In this document: positions 6,879-15,511 of the stretch, in pieces
Numbering within the stretch: the stretch's first letter is position 1
Layout: every line of letters starts with the position of its first letter
NCBI GenBank assembly: GCA_900545215.1
Contig: UQXW01000021.1
Location: 1-33,203 of the forward strand
Length of the DNA stretch: 33,203 bases
Direction of reading: 5' to 3'
Source: an uncultured Bacteroidota bacterium
GTDB taxonomy: Bacteria; Bacteroidota; Bacteroidia; Bacteroidales; P3
Notes under the pieces: generated by a model
Databases searched by the model: none
Seen by the model: the letters and a program-made list of their open reading frames with translations, nothing else
What the model was told of the DNA's origin: nothing
Program-made: the position numbers and the translations under genes

Positions 6879-6998
6879 TTTTTTCACGCCTTTTCTGCAT
6901 GATGCTTTTTCAAAAGATTGATTGTCAACATATTCGCAAAGATTTATTTTTCATATTTACCACTTCTGCCAACCGCATCCCGCCAAACTCTTACCGGA

Positions 6999-7060
6999 AC
7001 GCCGTTTCGGAAAAATGAATAGCCGTTCCGGAAAATTCTTTCGGCGTTTTATTTTACGGA
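6999..7060 (+). repeat. Palindromic dispersed repeat, copy A
   Basis: It contains a 24-bp core at 7032-7055 (starts AAAATTCTTTCGG, ends GTTTTATTTT) identical to 10348-10371, preceded by AACGCCGTTTCGG as in the other copies. AACGCCG on the left can pair with CGGCGTT in the core, so the unit can fold as a stem with a large loop. Confidence 0.7.
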
Positions 7061-7170
7061 AATGGCGTTGCATTCCAGAGTTTTTGGAGAACAGAGTGTT
7101 GCAAAGGTACGTTTCATTAAACGAATACGCCGTAAATATCGGCTGCCTTGACGAACATTTCCCTTGGTTG

Positions 7171-7204
7171 TTTGTAAGGCTATCGATATTTATCGTAACT
7201 TTGC
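7171..7204 (+). promoter_or_regulatory. Promoter of the small membrane protein gene
   Basis: TTTG (7171-7174) is followed after 21 nt by TAACTTTGC (7196-7204), a good Bacteroidetes promoter. It lies about 36 bp before the ATG at 7240 and shows that the open frame starting at 6922 is not the real gene start. Confidence 0.65.
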
Positions 7205-7239
7205 AAGCGATATTGATGTTAACGATTCAGACGACTGAG

Positions 7240-7479
7240 ATGAACAAGTTTTTTTTGAGAAACATACTTAAAGCCGTCATTGCGGCTGCCTTGGTTTTGG
7301 TAATGTGGATATTTCAGTACTATCCCGAGAGCGTAACTTTCAAATTCTGGCTCGGCTTTGTGGTGGTAATCGGAATTTTATGCTATATGATTGCCTTGGT
7401 ATGGTCATTGGCAAAAAAGGCTGCCGCTCTTGAAAAGGATAATGCCAAGGATAAGCAAGAGGAAATCCCTGAAAAATAA
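7240..7479 (+). CDS. Small membrane protein, two helices
   Basis: A 79-aa protein starting at the ATG just downstream of a consensus promoter. Two hydrophobic segments (about residues 8-25 and 35-55) are joined by a short loop with an aromatic cluster. The last 20 residues are highly charged (Lys/Glu) and probably cytoplasmic. I do not recognise a family. A hairpin with a T-rich tail follows at 7507, so it is probably transcribed largely alone. Confidence 0.7.
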   Translation: MNKFFLRNILKAVIAAALVLVMWIFQYYPESVTFKFWLGFVVVIGILCYMIALVWSLAKKAAALEKDNAKDKQEEIPEK

Positions 7480-7506
7480 TTCGTAAAATAGTTTTGTAAT
7501 CGAGTT

Positions 7507-7545
7507 GCAGGAAACTCTCCATGCTGTTTCCTGCCATTATTTTTG
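7507..7545 (+). terminator. Rho-independent terminator
   Basis: GCAGGAAAC (7507-7515) pairs perfectly with GTTTCCTGC (7526-7534) around a 10-nt loop and is followed by CATTATTTTT. It lies 28 bp after the small membrane protein gene and before the next gene at 7563. Confidence 0.7.
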
Positions 7546-7562
7546 TGTAACAGGATAAGAGA

Positions 7563-8261
7563 ATGAAGAAAAAAGATTTGATTTTTGCGGTTTCATGTGC
7601 CGTTGTCGTGGCAATGTTTTTTGTCATAACGCCGCTTAACGATTGGTTTATGTCTTGGAGCAAGGCTCATGATTGGCGGTATTTCGTTTTGGCATTCCTG
7701 AAATTCGGAGTGCTTGCAACAGTCGGAGAGTGTATCGGTTTGAGGATAAGCAGCGGCGTATATAACAGAAAAGGGTTCGGAGTGCTGCCTCGCGGCATTG
7801 TTTGGGGTATTCTCGGAGTTGCCATAACGATAGCCATGGGCATATTCTCTTCCGGAACATTCAACCTGCTGTCTTATTTCGACCTTGATTTGAACAATCA
7901 AAATATAGGGGGCGAAAGTTTCGGCATTCGCTTGCTTTATGCTGCCTGTGTATCGGTTTTGATGAATACATTCTTCGCTCCGGTATTCATGACCATACAT
8001 AAGATAACCGATACGCACATCTTGAATACGGGAGGAACGCTAAAAGGATTTTTCACTCCCATACCGTTCGGACAAATCTTCGAAAACCTTAATTGGAAAG
8101 TGCAATGGAATTTCGTTTTCATGAAGACGATACCTTTCTTCTGGTATCCCGCACACACCATAACCTTTATGCTTCCGCCGCAATACCGTGTTCTTTTTGC
8201 GGCACTGCTCGGCGTGGCATTGGGAATTATATTGTCGATTGCCAACCTGAAAAAGAAATAA
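7563..8261 (+). CDS. Mpv17/PMP22-like membrane protein
   Basis: A 232-aa membrane protein with about five hydrophobic segments. The C-terminal part (NLNWKVQWNFVFMKTIPFFW, then YPAHTITFMLPPQYR and a final hydrophobic helix) resembles the Mpv17/PMP22 signature, in which a W-P and an N-F-x-x-P-x-x-R pattern precede the last helix. Eukaryotic members are organelle-membrane channels; the bacterial role is not established. The next gene starts seven bases after its stop, so they are likely co-transcribed. I hold the family call only moderately, since it rests on pattern memory rather than alignment. Confidence 0.6.
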   Translation: MKKKDLIFAVSCAVVVAMFFVITPLNDWFMSWSKAHDWRYFVLAFLKFGVLATVGECIGLRISSGVYNRKGFGVLPRGIVWGILGVAITIAMGIFSSGTFNLLSYFDLDLNNQNIGGESFGIRLLYAACVSVLMNTFFAPVFMTIHKITDTHILNTGGTLKGFFTPIPFGQIFENLNWKVQWNFVFMKTIPFFWYPAHTITFMLPPQYRVLFAALLGVALGIILSIANLKKK

Positions 8262-8268
8262 ACGAAAG

Positions 8269-9480
8269 ATGAAATTGCAGTCTCGCAGTAAAGCATTATT
8301 CCTGTTGTTTTTGACCTTATTCGGCATTAAGGGCTTTTCACAGGAGAAAAACTACGATTTCGAATTCTATGGTTGGATAAATCCTCAATATTTCCTCAAC
8401 AGCCGACATACGGCAGGGGCAAGAGACGGGCTGTTGAGCCTGTACCCTTTGCCGCCTCGCTATTCGGAAGACGGCAGAGACCTGAACGACAAAGCAAACC
8501 ACAATTTCTCCGCCGCAACGACAAGGATAGGAACAAGGATATACCTCAATAACGTGGCAGATTGGAAAGTCGTCGGAAACATAGAGGCGGATTTCACGGG
8601 GCAAAGCGATGCCGCCATGCACCTTCTCCGACTTCGCCAAGCCAATGTGAAGATAAGCCGTAACGGAACATTCTCTCTGACCGCAGGACATGCATGGAGC
8701 GTTTTCTGCGTCCCAGAGATGATGCCGCAAATGCAGGAATTGAACAACGGAACGCCCTTTCACCCTTTTTCAAGACTTAATCAACTGCGGTTGGATTACT
8801 CACCCGTCAGCGAGGTGAACCTTGTCGGCTCGCTCGGCTTGCAAAAGGATTATGCTTCGATAGGCATAAACGGCACAAGAGACTACAAACAGCAATCCCG
8901 AACCCTTACACCGGAAGTCAACCTGCAATTTCAGTTCATCAAAGATGCGATTTTTGCAGGCTTTACGGGTGAAATGAAATCCATCCGGCCGAGAGAGGAA
9001 TACGACGACCGACTTACGACATACGCATTCAATGCTTTCTTGAATTACAAGACCGAAACGCTCAATCTCAAACTCCAAGCCGTTTGGGGAGAAAACATGA
9101 ACGATTACTGCTTATTCGGAGGCTTTTATTCAAGCGAGCCTAAGGAATTTCATAAAGGCTATGACTACAAAGCGACCGCAATAAGTGCCGTATGGTTCGA
9201 GGCAATCTTCAATGCAGGACGTTTCACGCCTGCGATATTTCTCGGATATGCTTCCCACGGAGGCAAAGACAATAATTATCATCACCGTTACGGTTCGGCA
9301 ATGTCCTTGGAGAATGTATTCCGCATTGCTCCGAGAGTCGATTTTCACCTGAGCAAAGATTTCCTGCTTTGCGGCACGGTGGAATATACTAATGTCAAAT
9401 ACGAGGATGCCGTTTGCAAAGACCGCTTGGCAAATTGGCGTTTGGGTCTGTCGCTGCTCTACAAATTCAGTACGAAATGA
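8269..9480 (+). CDS. Predicted outer-membrane beta-barrel (porin-like) protein
   Basis: A 403-aa protein with a signal peptide (cut near GFSQ, residues 22-25). The rest alternates polar and hydrophobic residues with frequent aromatic strand ends (for example DFEFYGWINPQYFLNSR, LNLKLQAVWGEN and the closing WRLGLSLLYKF), as expected for a 14-18 strand barrel. The extended RIGTRIYLNN and RLRQANVKISRNGTFSLTAGH stretches resemble DcaP/porin-like proteins. The substrate is not evident. Its stop overlaps the dapF start (ATGA), so the two are coupled. Confidence 0.75.
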   Translation: MKLQSRSKALFLLFLTLFGIKGFSQEKNYDFEFYGWINPQYFLNSRHTAGARDGLLSLYPLPPRYSEDGRDLNDKANHNFSAATTRIGTRIYLNNVADWKVVGNIEADFTGQSDAAMHLLRLRQANVKISRNGTFSLTAGHAWSVFCVPEMMPQMQELNNGTPFHPFSRLNQLRLDYSPVSEVNLVGSLGLQKDYASIGINGTRDYKQQSRTLTPEVNLQFQFIKDAIFAGFTGEMKSIRPREEYDDRLTTYAFNAFLNYKTETLNLKLQAVWGENMNDYCLFGGFYSSEPKEFHKGYDYKATAISAVWFEAIFNAGRFTPAIFLGYASHGGKDNNYHHRYGSAMSLENVFRIAPRVDFHLSKDFLLCGTVEYTNVKYEDAVCKDRLANWRLGLSLLYKFSTK

Positions 9481-10262
9481 CAATCCGATTTCACAAATAT
9501 CAGGGTGCGGGAAACGACTTCGTAATTATAGACAATCGCAATCCGCATCACGATTTCACCGAATTGCAAATACAACGCCTCTGCAACCGCCATTTCGGCG
9601 TGGGAAGCGATGGACTTATCTTGCTTGAAGAAAGCAGAAGCACCGATTTCGCCATGCAGTTCTTCAATCCCGATGGTTCGGGAGGCATGATGTGCGGCAA
9701 CGGTGGCAGATGTATCATTGCATACGCCGCTGCGGCAGGATTATTCGAGAGAGACTGCATATTCGAAGCCCCCGACGGGATACACAAAGGCAGAGTGGAG
9801 AAAGACGGCGTGAGTTTGCAAATGGTCTCGCCCTCTCTTATCACAAGGTTTCCCGACGGCATATACATGAACACCGGAACTTCGCACTTCGTTCGCTTTG
9901 TCGATAATCCGGATAACTCGGACTTGATGACGGAAGGCAGAAAACTGAGATATGACACCCGCTTTGAACTATACAATGGTTGCAATGCGAATTTCGTAAG
10001 CCTCGAAGACGACAACACCATTGCAATCCGCACATACGAAAGAGGCGTCGAAGCCGAAACCCTTGCCTGCGGCACGGGCATAACGGCAGCCGCCATAGCC
10101 GCAGCCTTACGACAAAACAAACCTTCCGGCAAATACACAACCACGGTGCTTGCCAAAGGAGGCAGATTGCAGGTTTCCTACATCAAAAAAGGCGATGCCT
10201 TTTCCGAAGTCTTCCTCAAAGGAGGAGCCGACTTCGTCTTCCATGGCGAAATCACCATCTGA
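9477..10262 (+). CDS. dapF: Diaminopimelate epimerase
   Basis: A 261-aa enzyme that converts LL- to meso-diaminopimelate for peptidoglycan and lysine. Both catalytic cysteines are present: C73 in the MMCGNGGRC motif and C198 in ACGTGITAAA. The N-terminal KYQGAGNDFV and the GVGSDGL motif are typical. The ATG at 9477 is used because it starts the conserved N-terminus and overlaps the upstream stop as ATGA; the longer frame from 9414 reads inside the barrel gene. It lacks the usual nearby dap genes and is attached to an outer-membrane protein gene instead. Confidence 0.95.
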   Translation: MTIRFHKYQGAGNDFVIIDNRNPHHDFTELQIQRLCNRHFGVGSDGLILLEESRSTDFAMQFFNPDGSGGMMCGNGGRCIIAYAAAAGLFERDCIFEAPDGIHKGRVEKDGVSLQMVSPSLITRFPDGIYMNTGTSHFVRFVDNPDNSDLMTEGRKLRYDTRFELYNGCNANFVSLEDDNTIAIRTYERGVEAETLACGTGITAAAIAAALRQNKPSGKYTTTVLAKGGRLQVSYIKKGDAFSEVFLKGGADFVFHGEITI

Positions 10263-10313
10263 AACCGCCGACAACAATCCCGAAAAATCACTCATAAACA
10301 AAGACTGAAACAA

Positions 10314-10385
10314 AACGCCGTTTCGGCGAAACGAATCGACGTTTGAGAAAATTCTTTCGGCGTTTTATTTTGTCGAAACGGCATT
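10314..10385 (+). repeat. Palindromic dispersed repeat, copy B
   Basis: The 24-bp core at 10348-10371 is identical to that of copy A. It is preceded by AACGCCGTTTCGG and a perfect short palindrome at 10319-10333 (CGTTTC-GGC-GAAACG). Like copy A it is followed by a GCAA-GGTAC-like word (10391-10400). It lies between dapF and the terminator of the convergent DUF2723 gene. Confidence 0.7.
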
Positions 10386-10399
10386 CGGATGCAAGGGTA

Positions 10400-10450
10400 C
10401 AAAAAGAAGCCGTCTGTTCCTTGTATTTGCTTGCACGGAACAGACGGCTT
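10400..10450 (-). terminator. Terminator of the DUF2723 gene
   Basis: A perfect 14-bp inverted repeat (arms 10407-10420 and 10437-10450, AAGCCGTCTGTTCC and its complement). On the minus strand it is followed by CTTTTTG, and it sits 30 bp after the DUF2723 stop. Confidence 0.8.
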
Positions 10451-10479
10451 GGTAATATGAACTTAACAATGAGTTCAAA

Positions 10480-13400
10480 CTATTCGTTCATTGCCTGCAT
10501 AGGTTGCGAGGCTTGGCTCACAAGAGCGGCGAAACGAGGGTTGCTCTCTATCTTTCCGCTGATGTTTGTCATGCCTGTTCGCTGTGCAATGGAGTAAATG
10601 AACTGCAACATATTGGAAGCATGCTCTGTTATTTGCTCGTTTCCGATGTCGATAAGGTTCTGCTCTATTCCGTTCAAAACCTCGTTGAATATTGCTTCGG
10701 CTTCGGCTTTGTTTCCGCCTTGGGCTTTCTGCGAGGCTTCATTGAGTTGCTGAGAATAGGTGTTTATCAAATCCCTTATATCGTTTGCTTTGGCTACTTG
10801 TGCGACTTCCGGAATTCGAGACAGCTTCTTAACCTCATCTTGAAGGTCGTAACGCTGAGCCATGTTGCTCAATTCGGAAAGCAAATAAACCGTGAGTTGT
10901 TTTTCACCCTCTACGCTGCGAGCCTTCTTGCCGGTAAACCGCTTGTAATAGTTCAAATGCGAGGTGTAATGGTCGATTATGATGTTCAAAACCTCTTTGC
11001 CTTTGGCAGCGTCCCCTGCCTTGAAGAAGGCTTCGGCAAGCGATATATCGAAACGGTCGAACGGTAGTTTGTTGTCAGGGAACTCTTCGAGGGCTTTGTT
11101 CAAGGTTACAAGAGCCTTGTCTTTCTGTCCCTTATCCGTAAGTTGGCTTGCAAGCAAGACGTAGTTTTGTCTCATGTTTTTCGAGTTGTTCATGCTGACA
11201 GCGTCTTCAAGATAAACCTTAGGGTCGTTCACTCCGCCCCATTGGAATTTCTTGTTCATCAAATCGAAACTGCGTGCCGTTTCAAAAGCTCCTCCGGCTC
11301 TGTAAGGCACGATACGGTAAACCAAACCTTCCTGACGAATATATTCAGTAATGTTCGGGAACACCTTTTGCAGGTATCGCGGATTCATTACGTATATAGG
11401 ACGTTTGAAAGCATTGGTTCCCAAAATGTCGAGGAACATCAACTCGTTGCGTATCAACTGTTCGTATTGGTAACCCTCCCTTACAGGAATCGAGAACTCC
11501 ACTCTGCCTTCTTGGTTATCGACCAACTCTTTGGGGTATATGCCTTTCGCTGCCATTTCCGCCTTATTGAAAGGTATGTAGAAGTGGTTCGTCTGCAACA
11601 CTTTCAAGGAGTCGCCGTTCGGTTGGAAGATTGTGGTTTGCGGGTTGGTCATCAACTCCTTCAGAACACTTCTTACGTCCCGTGCAGGTTCGTTCGACGG
11701 AACCAAAAGCGAGACATCGAGACCCAAACGATAGTAGGACTTGTCCAAAGTGAACGGAAGTTTCTCGGACTTATACACCTTATTATATAGTTGCTCGACA
11801 TACCAGTGCATTCCGGAAAGTGTATAGTTCAATACCCTCACATCGGTTCGTATCCCCTCCACTTCCTGTGCGTACCATAGCGGGAAAGTGTCGTTGTCTC
11901 CAAAGGTTATCAGAATGGCATTCGGTTCGCAACTTTCAAGATAGTTTCTTGCAAATTCCCTTGTAAGATACCTGCCGCTACGGTCGTGGTCGTCCCATTC
12001 CTGATTTGCCATGAGCATCGGCACTGCAAAGAAGCATACAACGGTTATGGCAATGGCTTTGGCATTCTCGGGCATTTTCAATTTCTTCAACCATTCGAAT
12101 ATACCGTAAACGCCCAAACCGATCCATATTGCAAAGGCATAGAACGAGCCTGCGTAAGCATAATCCCTTTCTCTCGGTTGGCAAGGCGGCTGGTTAAGGT
12201 AAAGAACGATTGCCAAGCCTGTCATGAAGAATAAAAGGAAGACGACAAAGGCATCTTTCGGGTTTTTCTTTATATGGAAAAGCAAACCTGCTATTCCCAA
12301 TAGAAGCGGTAAACAGAACAAACGGTTCTTGCCCAGGTTGTTCGCCAAATCGGACGGCATGTCTGTTTGAGGACCGAGCCTCCATGCGTCGATGAAATCT
12401 ATGCCTGTTATCCAGTTTCCATGCAAAAGGTCTTTCGTTCCGTTGCTTTCCGACATCGGCTCATAGCCAGAGTAATTCAGACCGAAGCTTTGAATATCGT
12501 TTTGTCTGCCGGCAAAGTTCCATAAAAAGTAACGCCAATACATGTGGTTTATCTGGTAACGGAAGAAATAGGTAAGGTTTTCTCCGAAAGTAGGCTTTCT
12601 ATCCGAACCTTCCTTTATGCCGCTCCACATCTTGTAATAAACAGGGTGATTACGGCTTGCGTCATTAGAGTACATTCTTGGGAAGATGGTCGTGTGCTTG
12701 CTGTCATACACGACTTTGCCTCCCTGTCTGACTTCGATGTATTTCTTTGTCTTTTCATCCTTGATGTACTTCGGTGTACCGTCTTTTTGTTCTATCGGAG
12801 TAGCAGTGTAATACTGTCCGTGGAAAAGCGGTGTGTCTCCATATTGTTCCCTGTTCAGATAGGTCAACAGGGAAGTTGCATCCTTGGGAGCGTTTTCGTT
12901 TATCGGCGTATTGGCATTGGCTCTTATGACCAAGACAAAGAATGTGGTGTATCCCACCAATATGAAAAGCAATGACAGAATGGACGCATTCCATACGGGT
13001 TTGTTTTTCTTCTTCGTGTAATACAATCCGAAGACTATGGCAGCGATGAGAAGCAAGAAGTAGATTATCGTACCGGTATTGAACGGCGCTCCGATGGAAT
13101 TGGTGAAGAATATCTCGAACTTGCCTGCGAAGATAACGATGTAAGGCACGACGAAATACAATATGAATGCCACCAAAATCATCGACACCAAGCCGACAAG
13201 GACAAACTTTTTCTTTCTTCCTTTTTGAACGTTCGGAAATTTCTTGAAGTAATATACGTAGGTGATTGCAGGAATGGTAAGCAGGTTCAGCAAGTGTACT
13301 CCTATGGCTATGCCTATCAAAAATGCGATAAGCACCAACCAACGCAGGTTGTGGGCATCGTCTGCTTGGGATTCCCATTTCAGTATTGCCCAAAACACTA

Positions 13401-13866
13401 TGGCTGTAAAGCATGAACTCATCGCATACACCTCTCCCTCAACGGCAGAATACCAAAAGGTATCCGAGAAAGTGTAAGCCAAACTGCCGACGATACCGCT
13501 TCCGAAGATGGCTATCATCTGGGCAGTCGTCATCTCTTCCGCCTTTTTCACGAATTTCTTCGCCAACATCGTAATCGACCAGAAGAGGAACAGTATGGTG
13601 AAACCGCTGCATAAGGCACTCATTGCGTTGATTGTGTAAGCCGTTTTGGTTACATCGCTGCCTGCGAAGTTGGAAAACAAAGCTCCTATCAGTTGGAAAG
13701 TAGGTGCTCCCGGCGGATGGCCGACCTGCAATTTGTCTGCCGTTGCAATGTATTCCCCACAATCCCACCACGATGCCGTAGGCTCGGCGGTGATGAGGTA
13801 AACCGTTGTGGCAACTATAAAGACCGCCCAACCGAGTACGTTGTTTATCAGGTTATATCTCTTCAT
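10480..13866 (-). CDS. DUF2723 (TMEM260-like) GT-C family membrane protein
   Basis: A 1128-aa protein whose N-terminal 320 residues and 530-620 stretch hold about ten transmembrane helices. The first extracytoplasmic loop carries WWDCGEYIATA then GHPPGAP (D35, E38), the acidic signature of this GT-C type family. A large soluble domain follows (650-880), then helical repeats resembling TPRs (about 890-1050). Human TMEM260 of the same DUF2723 family is a protein O-mannosyltransferase, and Bacteroidetes have a general periplasmic protein O-glycosylation system. A protein glycosyltransferase role is therefore a reasonable inference, though unproven. The length is usual for Bacteroidales. It starts 32 bp after arcA ends and may share its transcript. 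Confidence 0.85.
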   Translation of the reverse strand: MKRYNLINNVLGWAVFIVATTVYLITAEPTASWWDCGEYIATADKLQVGHPPGAPTFQLIGALFSNFAGSDVTKTAYTINAMSALCSGFTILFLFWSITMLAKKFVKKAEEMTTAQMIAIFGSGIVGSLAYTFSDTFWYSAVEGEVYAMSSCFTAIVFWAILKWESQADDAHNLRWLVLIAFLIGIAIGVHLLNLLTIPAITYVYYFKKFPNVQKGRKKKFVLVGLVSMILVAFILYFVVPYIVIFAGKFEIFFTNSIGAPFNTGTIIYFLLLIAAIVFGLYYTKKKNKPVWNASILSLLFILVGYTTFFVLVIRANANTPINENAPKDATSLLTYLNREQYGDTPLFHGQYYTATPIEQKDGTPKYIKDEKTKKYIEVRQGGKVVYDSKHTTIFPRMYSNDASRNHPVYYKMWSGIKEGSDRKPTFGENLTYFFRYQINHMYWRYFLWNFAGRQNDIQSFGLNYSGYEPMSESNGTKDLLHGNWITGIDFIDAWRLGPQTDMPSDLANNLGKNRLFCLPLLLGIAGLLFHIKKNPKDAFVVFLLFFMTGLAIVLYLNQPPCQPRERDYAYAGSFYAFAIWIGLGVYGIFEWLKKLKMPENAKAIAITVVCFFAVPMLMANQEWDDHDRSGRYLTREFARNYLESCEPNAILITFGDNDTFPLWYAQEVEGIRTDVRVLNYTLSGMHWYVEQLYNKVYKSEKLPFTLDKSYYRLGLDVSLLVPSNEPARDVRSVLKELMTNPQTTIFQPNGDSLKVLQTNHFYIPFNKAEMAAKGIYPKELVDNQEGRVEFSIPVREGYQYEQLIRNELMFLDILGTNAFKRPIYVMNPRYLQKVFPNITEYIRQEGLVYRIVPYRAGGAFETARSFDLMNKKFQWGGVNDPKVYLEDAVSMNNSKNMRQNYVLLASQLTDKGQKDKALVTLNKALEEFPDNKLPFDRFDISLAEAFFKAGDAAKGKEVLNIIIDHYTSHLNYYKRFTGKKARSVEGEKQLTVYLLSELSNMAQRYDLQDEVKKLSRIPEVAQVAKANDIRDLINTYSQQLNEASQKAQGGNKAEAEAIFNEVLNGIEQNLIDIGNEQITEHASNMLQFIYSIAQRTGMTNISGKIESNPRFAALVSQASQPMQAMNE

Positions 13867-13898
13867 CTGTGTGTTTGAATATTAGTTTTGCGGTATTT

Positions 13899-15131
13899 TT
13901 ACCATATTACATTTTTGCGTTTCACCGGCATGGTCATACATCTTGCCCCGCCGCCACCGCGTGGCAGTTCCGCAGCTTCGAATGTTACGACAAACTTTTC
14001 GTGCGAGTGCATATCCTCTTTGCCGGAGCATACATCCTCCGCCCTCAATACGTCAAAGCCGGCTTTGTTCAATGCTTCGATGGTATGAGTGTTGCGTGCG
14101 TAACCCAAAATCTTGCCTTCGCCCAATGCAAAGAAGTTTGCACCGGAGTGCCACTGCTCTCTCTGTTGATACCACAGGTCGTCGCCTCCGCAAATCACCG
14201 GTTCCAAATCAAAGCCTACGCATTTGGTCGCTTCAAGGAAGTTTTCTCTTTCGTGATAGCGTATTTGACCGTTGTCTATCTCTATATGGGTTGTGGCAAA
14301 TCCGCTGTCGGAGTTCAAAATCAAAGGTGCATAGACCATACACTTGTTTTTATCCAACATAGTGAAGACCATATCCAAATGAATGAACGAATCGGGTTGT
14401 TCAGGCAGTTCTTGCACGATTATGTGTTGCCTGTCCTTACGGGAGGCAAAGTATTTCGCCAAAAATTCGATGCCTTTTTTGTTCGTGCGACAGCCATTGC
14501 CGACAAACAATACATCTTCCCTTGCGATAAGCACGTCTCCGCCTTCGGTGTGAGTCCCTTCCGATAGCTTGGGGTTTATCGTGCCTGCACCGAAAAGGTG
14601 TTTGAATATGCTCTCCATTATATAGCTTTCCCTGTCTCGCACTTTCGTACTCATCGAATGAATGAGAACATTGTCGTAAACGGAGGAAGAGGCATCTCTT
14701 GTGAAGAATAAATTATACAAAGGTTTAAGCATGAACCTTTCCTCTTCGAATTCCTTGGGGTGAACGCCCTTTATGTACGGGTAACCCTCAATCAGATATT
14801 TTGCCAAACGGTCTGCCGGCAATTCTATCAAATCCGGAAAGAGAAATTGCATGTTTTCAGTACTCAATACCTTGTTCAACAACTCGCTTTTAGCCGTACT
14901 TTGAGACAAGACCTGCGTCAACAAATCCATAACCTGATAAGTCTTCGCCCATTTCGACAAAACAGTCTCGAAATACGAATATTCCTTTTTCGCAATGTTC
15001 AAATTCAGCAAATCACTGTACAAAGCCTTGTGTATATTGCCCGGAGTCATTTGTTCTATCTCCGAACCGGGAGTGTGAAGTATCACAGCCTCGAGCTGTC
15101 CTATTTCTGAATTAACTTCTATAAAATCCAT
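13899..15131 (-). CDS. arcA: Arginine deiminase
   Basis: A 410-aa enzyme hydrolysing arginine to citrulline and ammonia. Family motifs are in order: NLFFTRDAS near 147, the EGGDVLI segment near 205, HLDMVFTMLD near 262, and the catalytic cysteine C398 in GGARCMTMP at the C-terminus. Length is typical. No arcB, arcC or arcD lies in the window, so energy-yielding use of citrulline cannot be inferred; acid or arginine stress relief is also possible. A consensus promoter lies at 15188-15220, about 60 bp upstream of the ATG. Confidence 0.95.
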   Translation of the reverse strand: MDFIEVNSEIGQLEAVILHTPGSEIEQMTPGNIHKALYSDLLNLNIAKKEYSYFETVLSKWAKTYQVMDLLTQVLSQSTAKSELLNKVLSTENMQFLFPDLIELPADRLAKYLIEGYPYIKGVHPKEFEEERFMLKPLYNLFFTRDASSSVYDNVLIHSMSTKVRDRESYIMESIFKHLFGAGTINPKLSEGTHTEGGDVLIAREDVLFVGNGCRTNKKGIEFLAKYFASRKDRQHIIVQELPEQPDSFIHLDMVFTMLDKNKCMVYAPLILNSDSGFATTHIEIDNGQIRYHERENFLEATKCVGFDLEPVICGGDDLWYQQREQWHSGANFFALGEGKILGYARNTHTIEALNKAGFDVLRAEDVCSGKEDMHSHEKFVVTFEAAELPRGGGGARCMTMPVKRKNVIW

Positions 15132-15187
15132 ACAAAATTATGTTGGTTCCACCATGAACACACCTGCCTTCATACAGGTATGAGTTT

Positions 15188-15220
15188 GCAAATGTAGGCA
15201 TTTTTCCCGAAATGAACAAA
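15188..15220 (-). promoter_or_regulatory. Promoter of arcA
   Basis: On the minus strand TTTG (15220-15217), 20 nt, then TACATTTGC (15196-15188): a perfect Bacteroidetes-type promoter just upstream of arcA. Confidence 0.7.
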
Positions 15221-15282
15221 TCCGCATACGCCCTTGCGTCAAGCGAAAAACGCCCTTTTGTCAAACGTTTTCAAATCAACCT

Positions 15283-15368
15283 TTTAACGAAACGCCCTTC
15301 CATTCCGGCGAAACGGCGATTCACGAAAATGAAACGCCGAAAGAATTTGCCGAAACGGCGTTTCGGTT
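15283..15368 (-). repeat. Palindromic dispersed repeat, copy C (inverted)
   Basis: Read on the minus strand this carries the same core as copies A and B with one T-to-C change (plus positions 15326-15348). A perfect 17-bp palindrome at 15350-15366 (CCGAAACG, G, CGTTTCGG) corresponds to the AACGCCGTTTCGG part. The far side (GGCGAAACGGCG, 15307-15318) matches the end of copy B. Confidence 0.7.
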
Positions 15369-15429
15369 TACGCATTGTAAGGTGATCGGTTACAAGGTGG
15401 TTTTGCGGAATAAGAAATCGATGCGGTGA

Positions 15430-15488
15430 AAAAAAGGTTTCGGGCGTGCGGCGGAATACTCTTTGCTTAGACCGCCGTACACCCGAAA
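15430..15488 (-). terminator. Terminator of the ABC/receptor operon
   Basis: Arms 15438-15454 and 15472-15488 pair over 17 bp with two non-Watson-Crick positions (TTTCGGG ends, CGGCGG inside). On the minus strand the hairpin is followed by CCTTTTTTT, a strong U tract, 24 bp after the receptor stop codon. Confidence 0.8.
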
Positions 15489-15511
15489 TCCGAAAATACA
15501 AGAAAATGTTA

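Larger units (their letters stand above)
6710..7239. other. Divergent intergenic region
   Basis: About 530 bp between the divergent sigma gene and small membrane protein. It holds the sigma promoter, copy A of a palindromic dispersed repeat (about 6999-7060), a GCAAAGGTAC site at 7101-7110 that resembles a -7 element on the minus strand but lacks a -33 partner, and the plus-strand promoter at 7171-7204. I see no other gene in it. Confidence 0.6.
15132..15511. other. Intergenic region between arcA and the barrel receptor
   Basis: About 380 bp. It contains the arcA promoter, repeat copy C in inverted orientation (15283-15368) and the terminator of the outer-membrane receptor gene. No other gene is visible. 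Confidence 0.6.

Noticed and set aside
7101..7110. GCAAAGGTAC as a second minus-strand promoter for the sigma gene
   Set aside because: The -7 match is perfect but no TTTG-like -33 box lies 19-21 nt upstream, and a complete promoter exists closer to the gene.
7489..7496. TAGTTTTG as a promoter for the Mpv17-like gene
   Set aside because: No TTTG lies at the right distance upstream, and transcription would start at the terminator hairpin at 7507.
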